DNA of 64,000 nucleotides from positions 372,001-436,000 of the forward strand of contig JAECYW010000011.1 in the NCBI GenBank assembly GCA_023014335.1. Reading direction: 5' to 3'. This stretch comes from Galerina marginata (taxonomy: Eukaryota > Basidiomycota > Agaricomycetes > Agaricales > Galerinaceae). The notes under the pieces were generated by a model. The model saw only the letters and a list, made by a program, of their open reading frames with translations, was not told where the DNA came from and did not search any database. Of the stretch, positions 45,700 to 58,532 are shown in pieces (within the stretch, counting starts at the first letter, position 1; each line of letters starts with the position of its first letter). The position numbers and the translations under genes are program-made.

Positions 45700-47145
45700 A
45701 TGCCGCTCACTCACGACCAACGCCAGCACTTTCTCGAACATGGATGGATTAGAATACCCAATGCGATGAACAAGGCAATAATCGAAGAGTGGTTGAAGAA
45801 CGTCTGGGTGAGATTGGGTTATGACGAAAACGACAAGTCGACATGGGCGGAGGAGTACGTGAAATTACCCAGGCACAGGGAGATTCCTGTCGCAGAACTG
45901 GCTCCGGAGGCTTGGGAGGCGATGTGCGAGATTGTGGGCGGAGAGGATAACGTGGACCCAATTCGAGAGCGGTATCACGGCGATCAGTTCATAATCAACT
46001 TCGGGTCAGACCATTGGGCAACGGCAAGTGTTAAAGTGATACTCATTTGATTGCTCTCCGAGCACTGATATATTCCCTTTGGGTAGCACGAAGCGCCTCC
46101 ACCTCAGGAACTGCGCGGGTGGTGAGTTTAAAATCTGACATAAAGCCTGACCTACTAATGGTGGCAACGTTTCTCCTTGTTTCGATTGGGTAGGCACCAC
46201 GACAATGACTGGTATCGACAATTCCTTGACTCGTCTGGTAATGCATTAACCATCGTCCACTGCTTTACCGACATTCCCCCTCGGGGTGGTGGGACATGGC
46301 TAGCAGAGGACGGAATTGACAGCATTGTTAAGTACCTATATGATCATCCAGAGGGGTTAGATCCACCATTGGAGAAGGTATTGCATACACACACCAAGGA
46401 TTGCAAGAAATTTGTGCAGGTGGGCTTGACTAGTAATTCAAACGTTGGACTCTGGTGATATTTCTTCAGGTAGAAGCCAAAGCTGGAGACACTTTGATTC
46501 TCCACGGTTTGCTGGTATGTTCTAAAAGAGGTTGGGCAAGGCTATTGGTGACGGACTGAAAACTACTTACAGCCCCACACAAACGGTGTCAATCATCTTC
46601 ATTATGCCAGGATTATCACGAATCCGCACGTCAATATGGTGGAACCGTTCAACCTGAATAGATCAGACGGCAATTACGTGAGTGTTACGGAATCTGATCA
46701 CGTCGACCAAAAGCAAATTTCATTAACGCGAGTTACCTGTGGTTGGATCTTGTAGACTCTATGCGAACAAGTTATTCTTAGAGCCCTGGGACGAGAATCA
46801 GTTCCAGAGTATAAACCAACGAGGGAGAGGAAGCGGTATGAGCTTACTGGTGATCTCGAGCAGATTTTTCTGATGAATTGTCCGGTCCCTAATAGCTACC
46901 ATCCTCGTACGGCTCCTTTCAAACGCGTTCGAGTTGAGCCGGAGTTGAAACGTATGTTGGAGTATGCCAAAGCACATGGGCTGCCCCAAGACTCCGTAGA
47001 CTCCGTGTATCTGCGAGGCGAAGAAGAAATCGGATTGCACGAGCAGAGGAATGGATATGACCAACCTCATGGGCCCGGCCCCATTGCGTATTCGAATAAG
47101 GACTATTTTTTTACGAGAGAGGAAGGGATCACCACACAAGATTAG
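45700..47145 (+). CDS. 2OG-Fe(II) dioxygenase, phytanoyl-CoA-hydroxylase-like (copy B)
   Basis: Seven exons at the same places and phases as copy A: 45700-46029, 46087-46121, 46194-46419, 46470-46514, 46573-46677, 46756-46835 and 46896-47145, giving 356 residues. It differs from A mainly by conservative changes and an eight-residue longer C-terminus ending GITTQD. All introns are GT-AG. Iron-binding HHDND and LHGLLPHTNG blocks are present. Tandem orientation, shared exon plan and high similarity show a fairly recent duplication. Both copies look functional. Confidence 0.8.
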
Positions 47146-48535
47146 ATTATGTAAATATGGAATCAAATTTGCATCATAACTTACGGAGAATTCTGGTCGA
47201 GCGGCATATTACTTGTATTTCGCCTGTTCTGCAGAAGAGTTGGTCGTTGTACTAGGAACTCGGGTAAAATGGAACCTCCTGTGATGAAGGGATAGCAAGT
47301 AAAAAGACAGCCCAGAAGTCCCAATCTTTTTGCATGGCTTCCGCTCTTCCAAATGGTACTCCAGTAAATCATCTAATAAAATGGTGCTCGTCCAAGCTCA
47401 AGAGATATCAATCAGAAGGTATCGAAGGCCGAACTCGAACGTTCTCGTCGCCAGTACATGACGACGGGAGGTCTTCGCGTTGCTTCATTGATATTTAGAA
47501 GGTAAGCCCAGAGACAGAGAATAAATTAGCTCCCTTGAGAAATAAGCCTTTAATCGAAACGCGTGGAGTCCAGTGTAAGCAAATAGTCCTCCTGGGCTAG
47601 GAGATGTAGGATCAAATAACGCTAGAGGCTAAGATAGCTCGAACGATTCGGTAGGTTTCCTGAGCGACTAAAAGAACATGAGGTTGTGGAAGCCGAGAGA
47701 TATTACCAGCAAGCGCTGAGGTGGGTGTTTGAGGTTGGTTTGAGGCATTAATTGAGGGTGATGTGGGCACAAAAAAGATGGGAGGTTGTTTGTCCGTGAG
47801 CGTCGTGGAATTGTTTGTATCTGCTTGAGGTAGAGCCCATTGCCCACAATAGGTACATTACTAAAAGTCCTTACGTACTCGGGAACGGTGCCAGTTCCTT
47901 CGAATTTGTCCGTCGCTACGTTGGACCGTGCCTTCTGCGTCCTCGGTCGCCTGACTCCCTACTCCTTATTCGTCTTGTGAATGACCCTCGAAGACCTCCA
48001 ACATGACGCCGAATTCGGGTGTTAGACGTTAGACTTTCAGAGTTGTGACCCCTGGTGGCAGAACGATTCAGGCGCTGCTGGAGACGACGCCGGCTGGATC
48101 TCGAAACGCTCTTCGGACCGAGTATGCTTCTGTAAGTCCTTGGTCATTCTTCAAATGGTGACTTGTTGGCGTCCAGAAGATCGCAAACAATGTCTATTCA
48201 GTTCGAAAGCAGCTTTCAGTCTCTTCTCTTGCCGCCGAGTTTTCATCGACGCACTTGGAAGGAAACCACATGTTCGGCGGCCACCGCCCCCGAACTCCAG
48301 TATTCTTTTAAACGACAACATACGAGTACGAATATCGGTCAAGTTCGGACCGTCGCGTTTGAACGGTAGGTATTGTGGAGCCCAGTCAATGGACGCAGAA
48401 GGTTGACTTGCGAAGCTCGTTCTCTGTCATGAGACCGGCTGCATGCGCCATCGAATTCTACGACCTTTAAAATGGACGAGCTTGCAAGTCATATTCTCCA
48501 CATCCTCTCTGGACAGGCAATTACTGCCTCCCAAA
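47146..48535. other. gene-free stretch, nothing recognised
   Basis: Short frames only, including one at 48140-48406 without domain or exon partners. It probably serves as promoter of the fucosidase gene. Confidence 0.35.
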
Positions 48536-51500
48536 ATGTGGACTAATCGTGCCTTCTTTCAGCTCGCGCAGCTGCTCTTTGTTCTCTTTCACCTAGCCAA
48601 GTCAGCGCCGCCGGGATTCCCAGCCTCTGGAAATGGTTTATGGTATACCGCAGCTGGTCCCGTCGCTCCTGGTACAGGGAATAGCTGGGCCAAAGGATGG
48701 CTTCCTATTGGAAACGGATATCTTGCTGGTAAATTCGTGTTCATCTCTCTATTATTTGCAGGCTCTAGCTGACACTTCTTGAAAAGCTTTGTTACCAGGA
48801 GGCACATCTCAAGAAACAACCTCGCTCAATATCGAATCACTTTGGTCGGGAGGCCCATTCGCTGACCCGGTATGCGTGTTATTTTTCCGAAAATGTCCCC
48901 GAGTTCTCACTCTTCCTGCAGACGTACAACGGAGGCAACAAAGCTACTACCCAACAAAGCTCCTTAGCACAAAGCATGCAGACTATCCGACAGGCTGTAT
49001 TCCAGAGCGCAACAGGCGTGACCGGAAGTGAGAATTTTTTTATAAATTTCGTCCTACCGACGTTGATGGGCTCTGACTAGGTGTCTCTGCTCTCATGACC
49101 GGTGCAACAAACTATGGTTCGTTTGAATGTTTCTCGGAAGGATTGAGCTATTGACGTATATATTTTTATCTTTATAGGTTCATATGCCGGTGCTGGATAT
49201 TTAGTGGCGTCTCTGAGCGTCACCGGCACTGTTTCCAACTACTTCAGGTGGTTGAACCTCGACCAGGGCCTCGCGCAGACCTCTTGGACCCAGAACTCCG
49301 TTGGCTTTACTCGGTAAAACACTCAGTCTATTTCCTCCCATACCTTTCCCCTAATTACGTGCCGATCAGGACGAGCTTCTGCTCCAACCCTACGAAGGCA
49401 TGCGTTCAACATGTTGCTGCCAGCACTGGCACACTTCCGGACATCACTTATGCCTTTAGTTCTGGTTTGGAGGGACTTCCCTCTCCGAACGTGACCTGTC
49501 TATCCTCGAGTTCTATCCTCGTTAGTGGGCCGGTTTCGGTGGCTCCCGCAGGCATGAACTACGCCTTGATATTCAACGCGTTTGCTGGCTCCAGCAAAGC
49601 TTCGGTTCAATGTACGCAGATACCCGTTGCTTCTGGATCTCCGCCGAATGCCACGATTACCGTTTCCTCTCCATCCACGAGTGGTAATACGGAATCTTGG
49701 GTTACCTGGATCGGCGATACCGAATACGACTGGACTGCTGGGGATTCCGCCCATGGTTTTACGTTTAAGGGTGCAAGTCCTGTTACGAAGTTGAAGGCCA
49801 TTCCAGCACTTTCGTCTACTTATCAAACGATACTGAATCAACACACTGCGGATATAGCCAGCGTTCTTTCACCCTTCCAGCTCAACCTTGGACAGACACC
49901 TAACCTGACGGCGACGACGGATGTGTTAAAAGCTCAGTATAAAATCGACGGACCAGCGAGCAACTCGTATCTCGAATGGGTTTTGTTCAACTTTGGCCGC
50001 TACCTGCTCGCCAGCAGCTCGCGTGGTCTTCTTCCCGCCAACCTTCAAGGGAAGTGGTCTCCTGGAGCTACCGTTTCCTGGGGTGCTGGTTAGTCAGCTT
50101 CCAACATTGACTTCTTTTCCGATACTTGATTGACGAACTTTGTCTAGATTATCGTACGACGCCTTTGACATATCGGGATACATTCAGTCACTGACAAATA
50201 TTTACGGCAATAGACTCGAACATTAACATTCAAATGAATTACTGGATGGCCGAGATGACAGGATTGAGTTCCGCCACTCTTCCTTTGTTCAATTACATTC
50301 AGGTCAGATTAACTCGAGTTAGATTATGTTTTCGCCTTAACATTCGTTTGACAGAAAACATGGGCACCTCGAGGCGCGTATACTGCCCAAGTTCTCTATA
50401 ACATTTCTCAAGGATGGGTTACCCATGATGAGGTCTGTATCGATTATAGATACTGATCATTCTTACTGATTCTACGTTTCGTTCGCCATAGATGAATGTA
50501 AGCTCAATAGTCACAAGACCGCCTGTTGTTACTGATTATTTCTCAGATTTTCGGACATACCGGGATGAAGTCTGGAGGAGCGCAATGGGCCAACTACCCA
50601 GGTCGGTTATCTTCGTCCAGTATTTGCAGCAACGCTGACGCGAATTTACTCAGAGTCCGCAGTGTGGATGGTAGGTGCTGGAGATATATGAAACGATTAA
50701 AGCTTGATCTGCGTCATTAGATGATTCACGCCTGGGATCACTTTGATTACACCAACGATGTCACATGGTGGAAAGCCCAAGGGTGGCCTCTCCTCAAGGT
50801 GCGTACAGGCATTTTCCCTCCAAACTCAAACGTGAATTTAATCATTTCACAGGGTGTAGCCAGCTTCCATCTGCAGAAATTGATGCCTGACCAGCACTTC
50901 AACGATGGCACACTTGTTGTCAATCCTTGCAATTCTCCAGAACAAGCCCCAATCACATTTGGTGTGTCGCTTCTAAGCTCCCTTCTCGCCGTTCCCCCAT
51001 CCTGACGATATATTGTACCTCAGGGTGTGCGCATGCGCAACAATTGATATGGCAACTTTTCAACGCCGTCGATAAGGGTTTCGCAGCGTCTGGGGACACT
51101 GATACAGCTTTCCATAACGGTACGAAATCATCAGGGTCATGTTCTAATTGGCTTTCTCACAATCTGCTGTTCAGCCGTAATCGCAGCACGAACCAAGATG
51201 GACAAAGGCCTCAAAGTCGGTAGCTGGGGTCAACTGCAAGGTTTTTACATTACATTTTTTACGATACGACCTTCCCGACGTTAATATTCGCCTATTACCA
51301 GAATGGAAGTTTGAAATGGATTCCCCAACGGATACCCATCGCCATCTCTCTCACCTCATTGGACTCTACCCTGGATACGCAATCACCAATTTCAACTCTA
51401 CAGTTCAGGGAACCGGTCCTGCGAAGGCTTACAGCAAAAGTCAAATATTGACCGCTGCTGGCGTCAGTCTCCTGGCTCGCGGCAATGGTACGGGTACGGA

Positions 51501-52101
51501 CGCCGATTCAGGCTGGGAGAAGTCATGGCGAGCAGCTGCTTGGGCACAGCTAGGAAATAGTTCGATGTTCTACCACGAACTTTCGGTAAGCGTCTCGGAT
51601 CATTTCGACAGCAAGATTCTTAAACGAAATTTCATTAGTTTGCCCTTTCCGAAAACTTTGCGCCCAACCTATTCAGTCTATATAGCCCACACGGAACACC
51701 GATTTTCCAGATCGACGCTAACTTTGGCTTCCCAGCGGCCCTTCTGGTACGAAAAACGTGGACTCGTACCTCATTAGACTAAAGCCACTAACCTATCGAT
51801 TTTACCATAGAACTCACTCCTTCAAGCCCCAGATGTCGATAGCGTTTCTTCGCCTCTAGTGGTGACGCTCTTACCTGCCCTTCCTACTCAATGGCCAACT
51901 GGATCTATTCGAGGAGCTCGTGTTAGGGGAGGAATTACTGCCGCCATTCAATGGAGCAAAGGAAAGCCTACCTCAGCTACGTTTACCGTCGATTCTGGCT
52001 CAAACGTGAGGCTGCGACCCGTGAATGTTGTATACGCTGGTCGTGTGGTCGCCTCCTTTGCGACCACGCCTGGGTTGACGAAGACTATCACAACTTTCTA
52101 A
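48536..52101 (+). CDS. secreted GH95 alpha-L-fucosidase
   Basis: Nineteen exons were placed in phase, from 48536-48728 to 51811-52101, giving 851 residues. Exons 7 (50148-50153) and 10 (50492-50497) are only 6 nt and supply DYH and MN. They are required because the joined peptide then reads SWGADYHSNINIQMNYW and THDEMNIFGHTGMK, core blocks of GH95. Other family marks are LPIGNGYLAA near the N-terminus, ESLWSGGPF, AQWANYPESAVWMM, WDHFDYTNDVTWWK, DTHRHLSHLIGLYPG and IDANFGFPAALL. Residues 1 to about 24 form a signal peptide. GH95 enzymes release terminal alpha-1,2-linked L-fucose from xyloglucan, mucilage or glycans. It converges with the phospholipase gene, 264 bp apart. Confidence 0.9.
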
Positions 52102-52365
52102 AGGTCAAAGTACGAATACTCGAGTATAAGGACCCTGTTGTAAATCGTACCATTTCTTTACCTCGAACGTAAAAGTTGATTCGCGCTCCTCCCGACCTTC
52201 GATGAGTGTTCTCGTGCATAAACGATGGGATATACTAGGCAAGCTACCATTAACCATTTCCGGCATTGTCGTCGTAGTTGTAAAACCCCACGTAAGTTGT
52301 TAAAAATGATGTCATTAAAATTGAACGTCAAGGAATCGTGAAAGACATGAAAATATTCGTAGATC

Positions 52366-54670
52366 TCACTCCTTCCCATCCCAACAGAAATTTTTGAAGC
52401 AAGTCGAGCAGAGGCCCTCTCGAGGAATACGTTGGCGGCTACGAGTACGGTCCACCAATGCGCATGCCAAGCAAGTACTCCACTGTGCTCCTGGATCAGT
52501 ACTATTATTTCCCAGTCCTTGAGTGGCGATCGCGAATGACTCGTCCATAAACGACTGAGCCTAAACGAATCTGCGTCAGAACCATTTCTTCTGCACAACT
52601 TCAGATGAAGAAACACAGACCAGTTCTGGACTGTATGTATTTACGGCTGTAGGAATGTTGGTGATGCCAGGTAACCCAAGAGCACGTCTTTGGGCAGAAG
52701 GAGCTCCGTTTGCTAGATAAATCACGAGTGGTACTTCTGGCTCGTCGCACCCGAAGAACGTTGGTCGAGAGGTCAAACCTTGGTTTACAAATGTGTCTGG
52801 AGATGACGGAACTTTTGGGAATGGATAGAGCCCTCCGAAACGGGCGGCACGACTGGCTGTATTCTGGAACGACGTAGTATTAATAAAGACAAGGATACGG
52901 GGGAAAATGCGATTCAGCTTACAATTAAATCAGTTCCGTTGGTAAAGCTATCGGTGCGATCAGCGGGCTGTAACACGAACGAACAACTTGAGTTGATATT
53001 GAGAGAATATGCTGCAATGTTACTGACCGCGTCGATGGCGAAAATGGTATCTATACCCCGAGCCCTGACGATCAAAGGCTGTAGTGGGCAAACCTCGCCA
53101 TTTGAACCACCATCAACAAGGGCGACAAAGGACTCGTTCGAGGCTGTGAAAGCCTTCTGTTATGAGCCATTCAATATCATCTTCGGTGTGTGTGAGTGAT
53201 CAAGGCTAACCGGATTGATGCCCTTAAACGGGTTTGGGACGGCCGCAGAATCCAATCTCACAGGGGGTTGGCCGGGGAATTCAGCTTCAATGAGCTCCAG
53301 GACAGGACCTTCGGGAGTAAAACTAAGGAGATTTGTGGTCACTGTCGGTAGACGCCTAGTTAATACGACTACCATGGATTGTGCAAGTCCTGTAATATTG
53401 AGGTCACCGTACTCACAATTCAGCCCGTTCCATACGTTGCTCGATATTCCAGCGATATAGGAAGCCTGGTCGAACCCAACAACACACTGGGCGGCTTGTT
53501 TGGAGCGGCCACTCCCAGAGGCGGGTGTCGATCCAAGTAAACGAGTGGGGATGAACGATCCTATGGCGGGATCCCATGATCCTGTCTCGACTAACAAAAT
53601 AAGAGGTTCAATGGGTTAACGGGTGAAATTAAGCTCGCTCACTCACAGAGATTTATCTCCCAAACTTCAGTACCCACGGGAACAGAATTTCCAGGAATAA
53701 TATCTGCAGTCACCTTTGGGTCATTCGGGTTCGCCGTCAGAGCAGGAGGTACGGCATTGGCGAGGATTATCGGGAAAGGTTGAGCATGCGACTTGATCGA
53801 CGGTCTGTGAATAGTTGGAGGAGTGTCGTAACATAAACTATCTCCTACTCACACATTCTGAATGCCGGAGAACAAGATTCCAGTACCATGGACCCCTTCT
53901 TCCAGAATATCCGCTGCAGACGTGCCGTTGACAAAATGTCTAGCGATTTCGCGGCTCCAGGCATCCGTAATCGTGACAGGAAATCCGGCTGCGTGCTTTT
54001 CAGCGAGTTCGGCTACGATGGCCTCGAAATACCCGGTATTGTCACCCGTCGTTCCTCCAGGCAAAACCAAATCGACTCCAGTCAAGAAACCACCGAACCG
54101 TGAATTTGAAGCAGGCAGATTGGAATCGACGGCTGGGAAAACGAGTTCTGGGATTGTTGGAAAATTGGCTTGGATCAATGCCGTCGTGAACCATCCGCCA
54201 CCGGACAATCCAGCAAGATATGTGGCGGCCTGCAAAACGCCGTTCGTACCTTTTGGATGCGTTTTATTGCGGCCATCGAGCGAAGTGAGAACACCGGCTG
54301 CGAAGTAAGCGGCACGAAGACCACCACCCGATAAAGCAATCCCCAGCTTCGGTAAGTCGGGTTGTCGTAGTTGTCGAGACTGTCTAGGTGCCAAAATTTC
54401 GGAAACATATGTAGGTAGAGCTGCACCGTGGGGCAACGCCGCTTCTACGCTCCCTAAGTAATCCTTCCATGCACCTGGTAAAACCTTTTCCGTTCTACTG
54501 GATATGTAGGCGGCTTCTTCCGCAGAGATAGATTGGTGAACACTTGGACCGGCGGATCGAATCAGATTCTTAGGACATGCCACCTTCACTGGAGCATTTT
54601 GACCGAAGGCAAGAAGGGGAATGAGCAACACCAGGGACAGGTTGCGGATGAACATGGGGAGGGTGGACAT
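52366..54670 (-). CDS. secreted lysophospholipase / phospholipase B
   Basis: Seven exons: 54670..53853, 53804..53647, 53590..53413, 53322..53211, 53156..52923, 52863..52621 and 52554..52366, giving 643 residues. A signal peptide ([17 protein letters not shown]) precedes the PLA2-type catalytic domain: [16 protein letters not shown] (oxyanion region with Arg), [10 protein letters not shown] with the nucleophile Ser, and [13 protein letters not shown] with the catalytic Asp. [24 protein letters not shown] and the C-terminal [17 protein letters not shown] / [12 protein letters not shown] block are typical of fungal PLB. It hydrolyses both acyl chains of phospholipids, outside the cell or at the wall. 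The third intron (90 nt) is a multiple of three without a stop, so its status is less sure. Confidence 0.9.
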
Positions 54671-55448
54671 TGAGCATCGTGAGCCCTACGAGGTTTTGAA
54701 GCGAACGGAACGTGTGTGGAAGGGTACCGTGTGGAAGAAACTGCCCCCGATGCGGGCTACTGTTGACGTAGGTTGACGTGTGAGGTGAAGATTAACCGGC
54801 GAGGACATATGGTTCAGCCCCGTACCCGAAATTATCTTGTGACGTTGCCCCGGCCCCCAACCCGCCAAAGGCGCTACTGCGGTTTGACAGAGGTATTTTT
54901 AGAAAGCTATTTTCTGCAAATATGTAGTCCTGGCCACATGAAAAAAGCTGGAATCTTACAACTGTGCCATTTCTTCGACGGTGCTGGAAGTAGCTGGATG
55001 TGTTTATTCGTTATATTCCCGTATTTCCCAAAATTTGAAGGTAATCATGTGCCAGGCGTCCACGTGGGAGATAATCTAATGATCTTTGATGGTCGGTCTT
55101 CCCAAGCCCAAAAATATATCTCTGTTTCAATAATTAGTAAATGCCTAACGTCTTGGCCTACGTTGGCGGACTGACGTTGACCTTTTCATTATTGATTTTT
55201 CATCGATTGGAGGTCAGGCCTCAGGACTCCTACCGTTTCAAAAAAAACGGCTCTAATTTCAACTTTTAGTTCTCTGACCTCCCTCAATATTCGCCTCGTC
55301 AATTTATTTGTGTCTGGTGTAAGTAGCCTGCGGGTACGTAAATAGCTGCGATTGAGTTACGAGGTTGTCCCTGGGGTGGGAAATAAGCACCCCCATTGGG
55401 TCTCATATCAGCCTTTCACTTCACTGTCGATAAACCTCTTTTCAAAGG
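54671..55448. other. divergent intergenic, nothing recognised
   Basis: Shared upstream region of the phospholipase and MYND genes. No feature beyond that is supported. Confidence 0.4.
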
Positions 55449-56599
55449 ATGCCACCTCCTCAACTGCAAGAAAACAAAGCTTTATCTCCAGAAGAAAGTG
55501 AAATCTTCTCCGCCTTCTTGACAAATTTGAAAACTTCCCCATTGACACCACGAAACTCATTTATCCCGAGCAACCAGAAGTCCTGTTGTTGTTTCCGGTG
55601 TGGGAGAGCTCCGGCTTCAAACGAGCCCAGCTTTTCGAAATGCGCTAGAGTAAGTGAATTATTCCTCTTGTGATAGAAAGGCAACAAATAAATCCCTCGA
55701 AAAGTGTAAAAGTGTGTTCTACTGCTCTCGAGAGGTATGTCTGCTTGAGTATTTTCCTGGTCTGATCATAATCGATAACCACACATTTCTTCAGTGTCAA
55801 AAAAAAGACTGGTTGGTCGACAATGAAGATACAGTATAGCACAAGATGATGCTAATTCAAACTTAATGCAGGCCCTCTCACAAGCACGTTTGCACGGACT
55901 CCGAGAAGCAGCGCGGATTTATCCTCAAGAGCGTTCTTCGATGGCACCATGACCTAGCAATAATGAATTCTTTGATCCTGGCGGTGGCCTACGTATTTTT
56001 TGACGCTTTTACAATGGCCCCAGATCCGCGAAAGATATGGCTGGCAGGTACTGTAATCGGCCTTCTCCCATGCGACGAAACGGATATGCAAACTCTCCTG
56101 TCACCCGACGTTCCACTCACAACCCTCTTCAAGAAACCGATGATGGGAGGCTTGAGGGTGATGGACGTCTACGAAGACAACGATTTCACACTGGATGGAC
56201 GTACGCGTGCGATGTGGCAGACCTGCCGTGATAAGATCGATGCGATGGGGTTTTTGGATTACCACGTCGTCTTGGTCATGTTCCATAACAAAAGGAACAC
56301 GATATACGCCATTCCTTGTGCCGTACGCCCAAGCGACCTCAACTTCGTCAGAAGGCATCGACAGGTGGAATCGGTTCCGTACAACTGGGCTGGTTCACAT
56401 AACCCTATTGTGCAGTATGTTTTTCTGCATATGCGAACCAATGGTTACTAACTTTTTTCTGTATTGGAGGTCTGTTAACTGCGTCCTTGCTGCTAAAGAT
56501 GCAAAATCCGAAAAGCTGAGATGCTTTCTCGGGGACGAAGACAAGAAATTTATTATCAGATGGGCAGCTGCTCACAGTCCAGGCAATGCGAATGTCTAG
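55449..56599 (+). CDS. MYND-type zinc-finger protein
   Basis: Five exons: 55449-55649, 55705-55734, 55795-55811, 55872-56414 and 56470-56599, giving 306 residues. The zinc finger is spread over the first four exons. FRCGRAPASNEPSFSKCARCK gives the first cysteine pairs, VFYCSRECQ the next and KKDWPSHKHVC the closing His-x3-Cys, the C-x2-C / Y-C-S-x3-C-Q-x3-D-W-x2-H-K-x2-C pattern. The remaining 200 residues are a domain often found after MYND in agarics, function unknown. MYND fingers bind proline-rich peptides of partner proteins. Exon 3 is only 17 nt, but its join is fixed by the motif. Confidence 0.8.
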
Positions 56600-58532
56600 C
56601 GACCTTCTTCACCTTCAGTAGTATTCGAGGGGTAAATTTTTGGCCTGGTTATGGGGAGATGAAAGACAGAAAGACCAGAATCCGATGGGCTAAACAGAGA
56701 AACTTTCGATATTGACCCACAATAGCCTGGAGAGAGCGAGGGCAAATTCTTGGTTTATATGCTATATGCTGAATGTTTTATTTTAGACGCCGTTTCATGA
56801 CATATAGCTGTGAGTAAAATGTCGGCGGCCTAAGTGTGAAGTTCCACTCTTCAATATCATAGGCCATTAGAATGACAACGTAAACCGTAAACGCCGTGAC
56901 CGCGCTGGGACAAGTGGAAGAACACCGAAAGAGAAAGGGACGAACAGGTTGAAAATAAATTTTGCAAGGGCATTATGAGTTTCTCGTGAGTGAAGTGAGT
57001 GTGAGTACAACGTCGGCATAAAGCAAGCGACAAGTAAGCAAATAACAGCTACCAAGACAGTCATGGACGAAAATGAACACGGAAATAAAGGGTCAAGCCT
57101 TACCACCAGAGTTAGGGTGAAACGAAGCTGGGAGCTCTGCGAAATCCCACCAAAAGAGCGGCCATGCGCAACGAGAAGAATCGGGAAAGCAGCACTGAAG
57201 GTCAAGAGGCGCAGCGTACTCTCTTTTAGCGATAAAATAGGCCATATGCCAATGGGCAGTCTGAGCGGAATTGAAAAGCGCACCAAGGCAGGGTTTGCAA
57301 GCTACATAAAGCATGTTTTTTGTCGGCGGACTCAATTCGGTTTTAATCCAACTGTGATTGGCCTGAAGCTTGCGAGTATCGGCCTAGAAGTGCGAGAAAC
57401 GAGACATAAAATCCTATGAACACGTTTATTGACCAATCTTTTGTTGTGCCAAGTGTTGCACAGTCCCACAAAAAAGACGCTATGATAAAGCGTATAGCGG
57501 AAGTATCACTCGCAAAAAGCAGGTATAACGGTCAACCTTTCATAAGAAGAGCCGCAGAAAATGGATCAACAATTGCCACTAATTGCAAAGTCTTTGGCCA
57601 ACATGGCCTGTTATGGATGGCATGGACGTCTCGCCATCAGAATAATTTCCAAAATGCGAGCATGAAAGGGCAGGAGCAGGAGTCTCCCTGACAATATACA
57701 GGGGTATATTGTCTGTGAATGTCACTGAATGAGCTGCAAAGAAATGGGCCATTAGACGTTCGCAGGATATCGAGAGCGCAGGAGACGCACAAGGAAAGAC
57801 TCAAAATAAGTGACCATATATACTGTACGTGACTCGTCGCATGCTTGATATTGCGATGCGAAGTAAAGGAGGTGTAAAAAACTGTCAGAGAAAATTAAGT
57901 ATAAGGGGGAATGAAAGAAGTAAAAGTACTTTGGACGTCTGACGCTAGCCCTATGTGCAGCATCACTACAGATGGACTAGCAAGCGACAAGCTCTGAACA
58001 ATCTGCTTGACTTATCAGGGTTGGGGGACGGAGTAGGCCTATCACTACTCGTCCGAGTCTGGAGAAGCTCGGGAAGCGCGTCGAGCAGTGCGTTGTCTAT
58101 GAGGCAGCTGGAATCTATATGCGGATAGCGCAGCAACTGCTAGGATATTTGCGTTCAGGTCAGTCCAAAAGTCACAGAGCGGAAAATAGAAAGGCACTGA
58201 AGCCCAGGACGAGTGCAAACATGACTGTTTCGGAGGTGGACGACGTTGAGATGAACGCACAAGAAAGGAAATTTTCCGCCGAACAACAGTTGTTTGTCTG
58301 TGTTTGAATCGGGTCTCATCGTCTTCTGGAATTTCGTCATCCCTGAGACAATTTACCTTCGGTGCCTCAGAGACAATTCGATGTCTTTCCCGATGTTCAA
58401 GCTCTTTTCGACACCTATCCGACACCCAAAGTTTCTCTTATTTTATCTCAATCATGTACGGGGTAGTGAGTGCCTTTTATCTTGCACTCGCCCCTAAATT
58501 CACTAGAACAAAATTGAACATAAACTTGAAAG
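56600..58532. other. gene-free stretch, unassigned
   Basis: Frames on both strands (for example plus 57063-57419) show no domain. A coding-looking segment around 58379-58465 reads DVFPDVQALFDTYPTPKV and could be an upstream exon of the next gene, but no in-frame splice was found. Confidence 0.3.
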
